This document shows, piece by piece, positions 45,690 to 53,865 of a DNA stretch of 64,000 nucleotides (position 1 is its first letter; every line of letters begins with the position of its first letter). The position numbers were made by a program, and so were the translations under genes. Source of the DNA: Pelomonas saccharophila_A (GTDB lineage Bacteria; Pseudomonadota; Gammaproteobacteria; Burkholderiales; Burkholderiaceae_C); the NCBI RefSeq assembly GCF_031458095.1, contig NZ_JAVDXU010000001.1:1860001-1924000 (forward strand), written 5' to 3'. The notes under the pieces were generated by a model. That model had not been told where the DNA came from, ran no database searches, and was given only the letters and a program-made list of their open reading frames with translations.

Positions 45690-46771
45690 TGCCCCCCGCT
45701 CCTCCCGCCGATCGCGTCGCCCCGCTGCACTGGCGTGCCCTGCTGGCCGCGGCCGCGCTGAGCGCCGCGCTGGCCACGGCCCTGCTGCTGCCGGGCGCCC
45801 TGCGCTGCGCGCTGTGGCGCGAGCATGACTGTCGCGCCAGCATCGGCCTGAAGGGCGGGATCGGCCTGGCTCTGCTGCTGTGGGGGCTGTGGCTGGCGGC
45901 GGCGCTGACCCAGCCCCTGCTGCCGCGTGCCGGCGTGGCCCGGCGCTGGGGGCTGGCCGTGCAGATCGGCGGGCTGACGCTGCTGTTCGCGACGCTGAAC
46001 GGCGTCCTGCACACCGTCGGCGTACCGGACGGCCGGCTCAATGCCTACACGCTGCAGATGCTGCTCACCTTTGCCGCCTGTGTCTGTCTGGGCCTGGAAT
46101 ACCGCCAGCGCGGCTCCCTTGGCCAGGCCGATGCCGAACGCCTGCAACGCAATGAGCAGACCCTGGCCCGCCAACTCGACGAAGCCCGCGCCGCCCTGCT
46201 GCAGGCCCAGGTCGAGCCGCATTTTCTGTTCAACACCCTGGCCCACCTGCGCCGCCTGGCGCGCACCGATGCCCAGGCCGCCCACGCCATGCTGGCCGAC
46301 CTGCGCCGCTACCTGGCGGCCGCCCTGCCCGAACTGCGCCAGGCCGAGACGCCACTGGCGCGCGAGCTGGAGCTGGTGGTCGCCTTCCTGGCCCTGCACC
46401 AGCGCCGCATCGGGCCGGAACGCCTGGCGCTGCGCTACGAGATCGCGCCGGGGCTGGAGGACGTCATCGTGCCCTCCACCTGCCTGCTGACGCTGGCCGA
46501 GAACGCCATCAAGCATGGCATCAGTCCGCAGGTGGAAGGCGGCGAGATCTGCGTGCGCGCCGGGCCCGATCCCGAAGCGCCGGGCCTGCTGCGCCTGGAG
46601 GTGGCCGACACCGGCGCCGGCATGGGCAGCAGCAGCGGTAGCGGCACGGGCCTGGCCACACTGCGCGCGCGCCTGGCGGCGGCCCATGGCGCCGAAGCCA
46701 AATTGAGCCTGCATCTCAACCAACCCCGCGGCCTCATCGCCCGCGTGCAGCTGCCATGGCCTGGACGCTGA
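45689..46771 (+). CDS. LytS/AlgZ-type sensor histidine kinase
   Basis: The 360-residue protein has four or so membrane helices (to about residue 140), then a His_kinase domain with the phosphoacceptor H178 in QVEPHFLFNTL. An ATPase domain follows with N272 in the N-box LAENAIKHG and the G-box VADTGAGMG. All catalytic motifs are intact. The ligand is unknown. Its 3' end overlaps the next gene, a degenerate kinase, by 16 bases, and the LytTR regulator follows. Confidence 0.9.
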   Translation: MPPAPPADRVAPLHWRALLAAAALSAALATALLLPGALRCALWREHDCRASIGLKGGIGLALLLWGLWLAAALTQPLLPRAGVARRWGLAVQIGGLTLLFATLNGVLHTVGVPDGRLNAYTLQMLLTFAACVCLGLEYRQRGSLGQADAERLQRNEQTLARQLDEARAALLQAQVEPHFLFNTLAHLRRLARTDAQAAHAMLADLRRYLAAALPELRQAETPLARELELVVAFLALHQRRIGPERLALRYEIAPGLEDVIVPSTCLLTLAENAIKHGISPQVEGGEICVRAGPDPEAPGLLRLEVADTGAGMGSSSGSGTGLATLRARLAAAHGAEAKLSLHLNQPRGLIARVQLPWPGR

Positions 46772-47775
46772 AGGCGAGCGACCCTGGCTGGATGCTGCTG
46801 GTCGGCGCCGCCACGCTGGTGGCCAATGGCACGCCGCTGGACAACACGATGTCCGGCAGCGATGCGCTGAACGCGCTGGCCTACAACGTCATCCAGTTCG
46901 GCATCCCCGCCGTGCTGCTGCTGCGCCTGGCCGACGCCCTCGTCGACGCCGGCCACCTGCCGGCCTGGCCGGCCTATATGGGCGTCGTCGGGCTGACCGT
47001 CTTCGGCGGCGTCTGGCTCATTGCGCCGCGGCTTTACCCCCTGCTCGGCAAGGCCGATTGGTGGACCTGGGAGAACGACTTCGCGCTGGCCAGCACGACG
47101 CTGATCTGGCACGGCCTGGGCGTGGCCGTCTATGTGCAGCTGCGCTTCTCGCAGCGCGCCCTGGCGCGCCTGTCGACGCTGCAGGATGCCGCCGCCCAGC
47201 GCGAGCGCCAGCTCGCCGCCACCCAGCTGCTGGCCCTGCAGGCACGCGTCGACCCCGCCCTGTTGTCCGAACGCCTGGCCGCCATCGACGCCGAGCTGTT
47301 GAGCCAGCCCCTGCGCGCCCAAGGCAGGCTCGCAGCCTTGATCGAGCTGCTGCGGGCCCTGCAGCCCCACGTCGAGGCGGAGGTGTCGACGCTGGCGCGC
47401 GAGATCGTCGCCCTGCGAGCCTATGCCCGCCTCGTCAGCGCCGACGCCCAGCACACCGAGAGGCTGCATCTCGCCGGCCTGGCGGAGCCACCCGACTGGC
47501 CCTTGGCACCGATGGTGCTGCTGCCGCTGGTGCGGCCCCTGCTGGACGAGGGCACGACGCTGTGGAGCCTGTCGCTGCATAGCAGCCCCGGCCTGGCGGA
47601 GCTGCGCCTGCGCGCCCTGGGGCCCGACCTCACGCGGACCCGCCTCGCGGCCGAAGCTGTGGCCCTGTCGGAGCTGTCCCGGCGCCTTCAGGCAGTCCAC
47701 GGCGACTCGGCGTCGCTGGAGCTGTTCATCGAAGATATGCCGCTGTTCAAGCTGACCTGGCCGACGCCGACATGA
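46756..47775 (+). CDS. Degenerate LytS-type histidine kinase (predicted pseudokinase)
   Basis: The 339-residue product has four membrane helices and then the same domain plan as the preceding kinase, but the key residues are gone. The phosphoacceptor region reads QARVDPALLSERL, with Ala168 where the His should be. The N-box reads PLVRPLLDEG, with Pro in place of the Asn, and no G-box is visible. The reading frame is intact and coupled on both sides (16-base overlap before, ATGA after), so it looks maintained rather than decayed. It probably dimerises with, or tunes, the active kinase. Confidence 0.8.
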   Translation: MAWTLKASDPGWMLLVGAATLVANGTPLDNTMSGSDALNALAYNVIQFGIPAVLLLRLADALVDAGHLPAWPAYMGVVGLTVFGGVWLIAPRLYPLLGKADWWTWENDFALASTTLIWHGLGVAVYVQLRFSQRALARLSTLQDAAAQRERQLAATQLLALQARVDPALLSERLAAIDAELLSQPLRAQGRLAALIELLRALQPHVEAEVSTLAREIVALRAYARLVSADAQHTERLHLAGLAEPPDWPLAPMVLLPLVRPLLDEGTTLWSLSLHSSPGLAELRLRALGPDLTRTRLAAEAVALSELSRRLQAVHGDSASLELFIEDMPLFKLTWPTPT

Positions 47776-48512
47776 CGCGCATCCTGATTGCCGAAGACGA
47801 AGCCCTGCTCGCCGCCGAGATCCGCGAGGAGCTGCTGCGCCAATGGCCTCAGGCCCAGGTCGTCGGCATGGCGCGCGACGGCCATGAGGCGCTGCGCCTC
47901 GTGGAACAGCTGGCGCCCGAGGTCTGCTTCCTGGACGTGCAGATGCCGGGCCTGTCCGGCCTGGAGGTGGCCCAGCTCGTCGGCCGCCGCGCCCATATCG
48001 TCTTCATCACGGCCCACGAGCGCTATGCGGTGCAGGCCTTCGACGAAGGCGCCGTCGGCTATCTGCTCAAGCCCCTGGACCCGGTGCGCATGGCCAAGAC
48101 CCTGCAGCGGCTGAAGGAACGCCTCACCCAGCCTCCGGCCGATCTCGGCGGCCTGACCTCCCGCACCACGCCCACGGTGACCGTGGAGCCGCTGCGCTGG
48201 ATCACCGTGCAGCGCGGCCGCGAACTTCAGCTCATCACCGTCGAGGACGTGGCCTATTTCCGCGCCGACCACAAATACGTCGCCGTCGTCACGGCCGACA
48301 GCGAGGCCCTGATCTCGGTGCCGCTGAAGGAGCTGGTCGCGCGCCTGGACGGCGAGCATTTCTGGCAGGTGCACCGCTCCACCATCGTCAATGCGCGGGC
48401 CATCAAGTCGGTCAGCCGCTCCCTGAGCGGCAAGCTGAGCATCGCGCTGAAGGACAGGCCGGAGACGCTGGAGGTCAGCCCGGCCTACGCGCACCGCTTC
48501 AAGCAGTTGTAA
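47772..48512 (+). CDS. LytTR-family response regulator (AlgR/LytR type)
   Basis: The 246-residue protein has a receiver domain with the phosphoacceptor D55 (CFLDVQMPG), conserved T83 (FITAHERYA) and Lys (YLLKPLD). A C-terminal LytTR DNA-binding domain (about 145-246) follows: VEDVAYFRADHKYV, FWQVHRSTIVN. It is the natural partner of the kinase pair upstream (ATGA overlap). Targets are unknown, though its own operon is a candidate. Its 3' end overlaps the converging amidohydrolase gene by 14 bases. Confidence 0.92.
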   Translation: MTRILIAEDEALLAAEIREELLRQWPQAQVVGMARDGHEALRLVEQLAPEVCFLDVQMPGLSGLEVAQLVGRRAHIVFITAHERYAVQAFDEGAVGYLLKPLDPVRMAKTLQRLKERLTQPPADLGGLTSRTTPTVTVEPLRWITVQRGRELQLITVEDVAYFRADHKYVAVVTADSEALISVPLKELVARLDGEHFWQVHRSTIVNARAIKSVSRSLSGKLSIALKDRPETLEVSPAYAHRFKQL

Positions 48513-49332
48513 GGCGAAAAAGTTCGGCGGCGTTGCCCCAAGCGATGCGCTGTGCCACCTCGTTCGGCAATTGGCCGAGCCAACCCCGGTAGTCGGCAAA
48601 CAGTCCCTCGTAGTGCTGCAGGCGCTGGGTCACCCAGGTGTCGGAGCCGATCAGGAAACGGTGGGGGTGCTGGGTGAACACGGCACGCCAGTCCTCGCTG
48701 AGGCGGCCGTCGAAAGTGATGCCGGGCCGGTAGGACAGCTCGCCGCGCAGGCCCGGGTGCCTGGCCAGCAGCTCGCGCACTCGCGGCAGCGGCTCGCCGG
48801 AAATGCCGGAATGCGCCCAGATCAGCGAGGCGCCGGGCGCATGGCCGAGCAGCTTGTCGACGGCCACATCGTCCACATGGGCCAGCACGGTGAGGCCGCG
48901 CTCGCGGGCCAGCTTCATCAGCGCGACGGCGGTCGGGCCGTCGGCATTGGCGCTGTCGTAGAGATGGAATTCACCCAGACCGCGGAAGGGGCCGGCCGGG
49001 CTGCCCTTGGCCAGCAGGTCCAGCACCATGCGGCGGATGCTGTCGTCGTTGAACCAGCCGGTGTAGTCGGCGCGGTTGCGATACAGGCGGATGAACGGCA
49101 CCCATTGCGGCCCCGCCTCGGCGACGAGGCGCAGCGTGCCGTCGTTGGGCCGGCTGTTGACGAGGGCCCCGCGTACACCGGCGCGGGCCATGCGCGCCAG
49201 CACATCGGCCGGCGGATGCGGCAGTTGGGCGTCGTCGTTGTAGTGCAGATGGGCGTCGAACAACGGGCCGGCGTAGTCAGCCGCCCGGGCCGAGAGTGGC
49301 AAGCCAGCCAGCAGCAGTGCGCGTCGTTTCAT
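48499..49332 (-). CDS. Secreted amidohydrolase (metal-dependent hydrolase, TIM-barrel)
   Basis: The 277-residue protein has a short signal peptide (RRALLLAGLPLSARAA) and the amidohydrolase 2 pattern: FDAHLHYND (metal HxH) near the start, VLAHVDDVA, IWAHSG and IGSDTW (metal Asp). The substrate is not predictable. The ATG 49332 overlaps the stop of the upstream Y1 transposase gene as ATGA, an unusual coupling. The end overlaps the response regulator gene by 14 bases. Confidence 0.8.
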   Translation of the reverse strand: MKRRALLLAGLPLSARAADYAGPLFDAHLHYNDDAQLPHPPADVLARMARAGVRGALVNSRPNDGTLRLVAEAGPQWVPFIRLYRNRADYTGWFNDDSIRRMVLDLLAKGSPAGPFRGLGEFHLYDSANADGPTAVALMKLARERGLTVLAHVDDVAVDKLLGHAPGASLIWAHSGISGEPLPRVRELLARHPGLRGELSYRPGITFDGRLSEDWRAVFTQHPHRFLIGSDTWVTQRLQHYEGLFADYRGWLGQLPNEVAQRIAWGNAAELFRLTTA

Positions 49333-50177
49333 CAGACCGCGCGCTCTGCTGCGGCGATCAGGCGGCTGATGCGCGACACCGACAACCCGAGCTGGCCCGC
49401 CAGATCCGTCATCGCCACGCCACCCTCGGCATGGGCCAGCCACAGCGCCTGTTCACGGATGCCGCCGGCGCGCTTCATCCATTCCGTGAAGCTGGTGCGC
49501 GCGACGCGCCGCGGCGCGACGGCCGCCGCCCGCATGCGCGCAGCGAAGTCCGCGTCACCCAGGAAGATCTGCTCGCGCAAACGCCCCGGCCACAGCTGCA
49601 GGCCCGGATCGGACGCGACCAGGCGCGCGTAACGTTCGCCGGCCAGGCGATGCTGGGCCGGCGTCGTCGCTGGCTTGCCCAGCAGATGGGTGTGCAAGCC
49701 GTCGACATCCAGCCATTCGGGCGCGTCCTCCATGCCGGCCAGGGCGCGGAAGCTCGAGCCCGACCAGCCCGCCGCGCCGCGGGCCAGGCCCAGGCGCACC
49801 GGGTTGAGGTCGATATAGCGGCAGGCATCCAGCAGATAGCGCTCGCGATCGACCAGCACGGCATGGAAGCGCCCCTGGAAGAGCGGCCCGCGAAAGCCAT
49901 GGCGGTGCTGGCAATGCTGGGTATAGACGCCGTTCACATGCCGCATCAGCTGCGACAGGTTGGCGCGGCGCGTGAACAGCAGCAGGTGGTAGTGGTCGGG
50001 CAGCAGGGCGTAGGCCAGGGCCTGGGCGTCGAAGCGGTGCAGGGCCTGGGCCAGCAGGGAGCGCATCTCGGCGCGGTCGGCGTCGTCGACAAAAGCCAGC
50101 TGCCCGCTCTCGAACGGGCAATGGGCGCCGATCAGATAAACGGCGCCGGCGATCTCCAGTCGGGCAGGCCTTGCCAT
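49332..50177 (-). CDS. REP-associated tyrosine (Y1) transposase, RAYT-like
   Basis: The 281-residue HUH-family nuclease has the metal-binding HYH motif (62-64, LLPDHYHLLLF) and the region RYLLDACRYIDLNPVRLGL with candidate catalytic Tyr114/Tyr121. The C-terminus has a DnaA-like helix-turn-helix (MTDLAGQLGLSVSRISRLI). RAYTs are domesticated relatives of IS200/IS605 transposases that handle REP hairpins and are usually single-copy. The start MARPARLEIAG is at ATG 50177; no flanking IS ends are seen. Its stop is coupled to the amidohydrolase start. Confidence 0.85.
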   Translation of the reverse strand: MARPARLEIAGAVYLIGAHCPFESGQLAFVDDADRAEMRSLLAQALHRFDAQALAYALLPDHYHLLLFTRRANLSQLMRHVNGVYTQHCQHRHGFRGPLFQGRFHAVLVDRERYLLDACRYIDLNPVRLGLARGAAGWSGSSFRALAGMEDAPEWLDVDGLHTHLLGKPATTPAQHRLAGERYARLVASDPGLQLWPGRLREQIFLGDADFAARMRAAAVAPRRVARTSFTEWMKRAGGIREQALWLAHAEGGVAMTDLAGQLGLSVSRISRLIAAAERAV

Positions 50178-50242
50178 GCGCCACCTTAAGTCTCGCCGCC
50201 CGGAATGGCAAGATGGCGGCCTGCCGGCACACGCCAAGCCAG

Positions 50243-50482
50243 ATGAAAACGCATCAAATCGAAATCCAGAAGTTCAAGGCCGCCTCCACCAACCAGCACG
50301 GCCAGATCCTGTTCAAGGTGGACGCCCTGGTCACGCCCAAGACGCCCATTGACGGCATCGAGCCCAGCAGCGTCATCGTCATGACGGAGCAGAACGCCCG
50401 CGTGCTGATGGCCCTGCTGAAGGCGCAGATCGCCGAATTCGACAGCAAGAAACCCAAGAGTCGCCACGGCCGCCACGGCTGA
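50243..50482 (+). CDS. Small conserved-looking hypothetical protein
   Basis: The 79-residue product MKTHQIEIQKFKAA... has mixed alpha/beta character, no signal peptide, and a Lys/Arg/His-rich tail (KKPKSRHGRHG). I do not assign a family. It lies 25 bases upstream of the YecA-like gene on the same strand and is probably co-transcribed. It is divergent from the RAYT gene with 65 bases between. Confidence 0.65.
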   Translation: MKTHQIEIQKFKAASTNQHGQILFKVDALVTPKTPIDGIEPSSVIVMTEQNARVLMALLKAQIAEFDSKKPKSRHGRHG

Positions 50483-50507
50483 ACTCGCGAGCCCAAGGAC
50501 GACACCC

Positions 50508-51116
50508 ATGCAGTACCCCCAGTACAACCCCGCCTCCGACAACCGCCCGCTGACCGACGAGGAGCTCAACGACCTGGACGAGTTGCTCTCGGTCCTGCCC
50601 AGCGACAGCGCGATGAACATCGAGGCGCTGGACGGCTACCTGACCGGCCTGCTGCTGTCGCCGCAAAAGCTGGCCGACCTGCCCGGTGAGGCCTGGATTC
50701 CGGTCGTCTGGGGCGGCGACCAGGAGCCTGATCCCAAGCCTTTCGCCAGCGGCAAACAGCGCAAGAAGGTCGTCATGGCGGTGCTGCGGCATGTGCAATC
50801 CATCGCCATGGCCTGGGCGCACGCCCCCAAGGCCTGGGAGCCGATCTTCAGTTTTGCGGATGGCGAGGACGAAAACACCGAGTACGCCGACGCCGAGGAT
50901 TGGGCGGTGGGTTTCCTGACGGCCGTGGACCTGGCGCCCGAGGCCTGGGCGCCCTGGTTCGACGGTGCCGAGACCGGCCCCCTGCTTGCGCCCATCGCCG
51001 CCCTGGGCGGGGAGGACGGCCCCCTGGCCGAGGCCTCGGCAGCCGAGCGCGACGCCGCCAGCCGGAAGATTCCTGACGCCATGCTGGCGTTGTGGGCCAT
51101 CCGCGAGAAAAGGTAA
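50508..51116 (+). CDS. UPF0149 / YecA-like protein
   Basis: The 202-residue protein carries the UPF0149 fold: LTDEELNDLDELL, MNIEALDGYLTGLLLSP and WEPIFSFAD. The C-terminal SEC-C zinc motif found in YecA is absent, so it is the shorter YgfB-like form. The function is unclear in the family. GACGAC rather than a clear ribosome site precedes the start. It follows a 79-residue gene by 25 bases. Confidence 0.82.
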   Translation: MQYPQYNPASDNRPLTDEELNDLDELLSVLPSDSAMNIEALDGYLTGLLLSPQKLADLPGEAWIPVVWGGDQEPDPKPFASGKQRKKVVMAVLRHVQSIAMAWAHAPKAWEPIFSFADGEDENTEYADAEDWAVGFLTAVDLAPEAWAPWFDGAETGPLLAPIAALGGEDGPLAEASAAERDAASRKIPDAMLALWAIREKR

Positions 51117-51181
51117 ACATCCCCCCTAACGCGGGTGTCTGCAGGTGGTCTCTGACGCCGGTTTAGGTTAAGTTCAGTCCC

Positions 51182-51505
51182 ATGCTCCAGACCGTGCTCG
51201 CCGCCACCGGCCTCGTCGTTTGCATCGCCCTGGGCGTGCATATGGCCCTGCCCTACCGCTGGCAGGCGCGGGTGGACGCCGGTGTGGCCGCCCTGCAGTC
51301 CTGGGCGCAATTGCAATTCGCCCGCCTCACGGGCTGGCGCCGCCGCCAGCGCCAGACCCGAGCCGCCGCGCTGGAGGCCGAGCGTGTGATCCGCCGCGCC
51401 CGCGAGTCCGCGCTTCACGATGCGCGCGACAGCCGCACCGATGGTGAATGGGACGGCAACGTCTACCGCCCCAAGAGCTTCGAGAAGCCCAAGAAGCCGC
51501 ACTGA
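51182..51505 (+). CDS. Hypothetical membrane-anchored protein
   Basis: The 107-residue protein has an N-terminal membrane helix (TVLAATGLVVCIALGVHMAL) and a basic helical tail (GWRRRQRQTRAAALEAERV). No family is recognised. The final segment NVYRPKSFEKPKK is polar. It may act at the inner membrane face. It starts 65 bases after the YecA-like gene. Confidence 0.6.
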   Translation: MLQTVLAATGLVVCIALGVHMALPYRWQARVDAGVAALQSWAQLQFARLTGWRRRQRQTRAAALEAERVIRRARESALHDARDSRTDGEWDGNVYRPKSFEKPKKPH

Positions 51506-51580
51506 GCAGGGCCCGAGGACAGCGCCTGCGCGCTGTCCGACGCTCTGTGAAGGACCGCGGCATGCAGGCCGCGGGCATGA

Positions 51581-53365
51581 TCAGTCCACCGACTGCTGCA
51601 GCTTCCACATCTCCGCATAGCGGCCATTCCTGGCCAGCAGTTCGTCGTGCCGACCGCGCTCGATGATGTGGCCCTGCTCCAGCACGATGATCTCGTGGGC
51701 GTCGACCACCGTGGACAGCCGGTGGGCGATGACGAGAACCGTCTTGTTCTGGCCCACCGACTCCAGTTCGGCCTGGATGGCGCGCTCGTTGGTCGAGTCC
51801 AGCGCCGACGTCGCTTCATCAAAGATGAGGATGGGCGGGTTCTTCAGCAGCGTGCGGGCGATGGCCACGCGCTGCTTCTCGCCGCCCGACAGCTTGAGAC
51901 CGCGCTCGCCGACCATGGTGTCGTAGCCCAGCGGTGTGGCGGCGATGAAGGCGTGGATATGGGCGGCCCGCGCCGCGCCCTCGACCTCGGCCTGGCTGGC
52001 GCCGGGTCGGCCATAGGCGATGTTGTAGGCCACCGTGTCGTTGAACAGCACCGTGTCCTGGGGCACGATGCCGATGGACTTGCGCAGGCTGGATTGCGTG
52101 ACGGCGCGGATGTCCTGGCCGTCGATGCGGATGGCGCCGGAGTCGATGTCGTAGAAGCGGTAGAGCAGCCGCGCCAGCGTGCTCTTGCCCGAACCGCTGG
52201 GGCCGACGACGGCCACCTTCTTGCCGGCCGGGATCTCGAAGCTGACGCCGTGCAGGATGGGCCGCACCGGGTCGTAGGCAAAGCGCACGTTGTCGAAGAC
52301 GACGCTGGCGCCACCCGCCTGCAGATCGGTCGCACCCGGCGTGTCGGCCACCTCGCGCTCGCGGTCGAGCAGGCGGAACATCTTCTCGATGTCGGTCAGG
52401 GCCTGCTTGATCTCGCGGTAGATGACGCCGAGGAAGTTCAGCGGGATGTAGAGCTGGATCATGAAGGCGTTGACCATGACGAGGTCACCCAGGCTCATGC
52501 GCCCGTCCACGACGCCCTGGGTGGCCCGCCACAGCATCAGCACCAGGGCGGTGGCGATGATGAGCTGCTGGCCGGTGTTCAGCATGGACAGCGTCCGCTG
52601 GCTTTTCAGCTGGGCCTTGTACAGCTTCTCCAGGCTCTCGCCATAGCGCGCCGACTCGAAGTCCTCGTTGTTGAAGTACTTGACCGTCTCATAGTTCAGC
52701 AGCGAGTCGATGGCCTTGCTGTGGGCCACCGAGTCCAGCTCGTTGAGCGCCTTGCGGAACTTGGTGCGCCACTCGGTGACGACGACGGTGAAGCTGATGT
52801 AGACGACCAGGGCCGCGACGGTGATGCCGGCGAACCAGACGTCGAACTTGACGCCCAGCAGCGTCAGCACCAGCACCACCTCGATCAGCGTCGGCACGAT
52901 GCTGTAGAGGGAATAGCTGATCAGCGAATGCACGGCCCGCGTGCCGCGCTCGATGTCGCGCGTCATGCCGCCGGTCTGGCGCTCGAGGTGAAAGCGCAGG
53001 CTCAGGTCGTGCAGATGCCGGAACACCTGCAGCGAGATGCTGCGTGCCGTGCCTTCGGTGGCCTTGGCGAAGATCAGCTCGCGCAGCTCGGTGAAGAGGG
53101 ACGTCGACAGCCGCAGCCCGCCATAGGCCAGCAGCAGGCCCAGGGGCACGACGACCAGAGTCTGGGGCGAACCCGGCTTGAGGTCCAGCGCATCGATGAG
53201 GTGCTTGAGCAGGATGGGTACGCCCACATTGCTGACCTTGGCGCCCACCATGAAGGCCAGGGCCAGGCCGACGCGCCAGCGATAACGCCACAGATAGGGC
53301 AGCAGGCGGCCGACCGTGCCCCAGTCACCCCGGGGGGCGGGAGCCGAGGCGGCCGTGGCTGGCAC
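51581..53365 (-). CDS. ABC-type exporter, ATP-binding and permease fused (ATM1/MsbA-like)
   Basis: The 594-residue half-transporter has six membrane helices in residues about 30-310 and an ATPase domain: Walker A GPSGSGKST, signature LSGGEKQR, Walker B ILIFDEATSALD, switch His in IAHRLST. The NYETVKYFNNEDFE segment is typical of the ATM1/HMT1 (mitochondrial heavy-metal exporter) group, so it may export glutathione-type conjugates. The start is uncertain: GTG 53365 is chosen because longer starts (TTG 53392, 53455) run into the divergent thioesterase gene and lack ribosome sites. Confidence 0.85.
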   Translation of the reverse strand: MPATAASAPAPRGDWGTVGRLLPYLWRYRWRVGLALAFMVGAKVSNVGVPILLKHLIDALDLKPGSPQTLVVVPLGLLLAYGGLRLSTSLFTELRELIFAKATEGTARSISLQVFRHLHDLSLRFHLERQTGGMTRDIERGTRAVHSLISYSLYSIVPTLIEVVLVLTLLGVKFDVWFAGITVAALVVYISFTVVVTEWRTKFRKALNELDSVAHSKAIDSLLNYETVKYFNNEDFESARYGESLEKLYKAQLKSQRTLSMLNTGQQLIIATALVLMLWRATQGVVDGRMSLGDLVMVNAFMIQLYIPLNFLGVIYREIKQALTDIEKMFRLLDREREVADTPGATDLQAGGASVVFDNVRFAYDPVRPILHGVSFEIPAGKKVAVVGPSGSGKSTLARLLYRFYDIDSGAIRIDGQDIRAVTQSSLRKSIGIVPQDTVLFNDTVAYNIAYGRPGASQAEVEGAARAAHIHAFIAATPLGYDTMVGERGLKLSGGEKQRVAIARTLLKNPPILIFDEATSALDSTNERAIQAELESVGQNKTVLVIAHRLSTVVDAHEIIVLEQGHIIERGRHDELLARNGRYAEMWKLQQSVD

Positions 53366-53406
53366 GGAGGATGCTGATGTGAGGGATCTCAAGCGCAGGA
53401 CCGAGA

Positions 53407-53844
53407 ATGTGGATCGATGAATTGTTGCAAGTAGAAGCGATGACCCAGGATTCAAGCCTCACACAACCCCACGCCGGCCAGCGCGAGCTGGTGCTGCGGG
53501 TGATGCCCATGCCCGCCGACTCGAATGCCAACGGCGACATCTTTGGTGGCTGGATCATGGCCCAAGTCGACATTGCCGGCTCCATCCTGCCGGCGCGCAT
53601 CTCGCGCGGCCGCGTCGCGACGGTGGCCGTCAATGAGTTCATCTTCAAGCAGCCGGTCTCCATTGGTGACCTGCTGAGCTTCTACGTGACCGTCACCCGC
53701 GTGGGGCGCACGTCCGTCTCGGTGCACGTGGAGGTCATGGCCGAGCGCGACCCGGAGAACCTGCACGTGGTCAAGGTGACCGAGGCCAACCTGACCTATG
53801 TGGCCATCGACCGCGAAGGCAAGCCCAGGCCGATCACGGTCTGA
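53407..53844 (+). CDS. Acyl-CoA thioesterase, YciA family
   Basis: The 145-residue hotdog-fold protein has the YciA signature NANGDIFGGWIMAQVDIAG and later VSIGDLLSFYVTVTRVGRTS. It hydrolyses acyl-CoAs in the cytoplasm. The start ATG 53407 has AGGA six bases upstream; ATG 53440 (MTQDSSLTQ) is an alternative nearer the usual family start. The gap to the divergent ABC exporter is about 40 bases, so regulatory signals must lie inside the other gene. A candidate sigma-54-like site is at 53360-53374. Confidence 0.9.
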   Translation: MWIDELLQVEAMTQDSSLTQPHAGQRELVLRVMPMPADSNANGDIFGGWIMAQVDIAGSILPARISRGRVATVAVNEFIFKQPVSIGDLLSFYVTVTRVGRTSVSVHVEVMAERDPENLHVVKVTEANLTYVAIDREGKPRPITV

Positions 53845-53865
53845 TCTGCCTCGGCAGTCCAGGCG

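Noticed and set aside
51647..53377. A 576-residue plus-strand frame covering the ABC exporter
   Set aside because: Antisense shadow; composition only of GC-biased residues, no domain.
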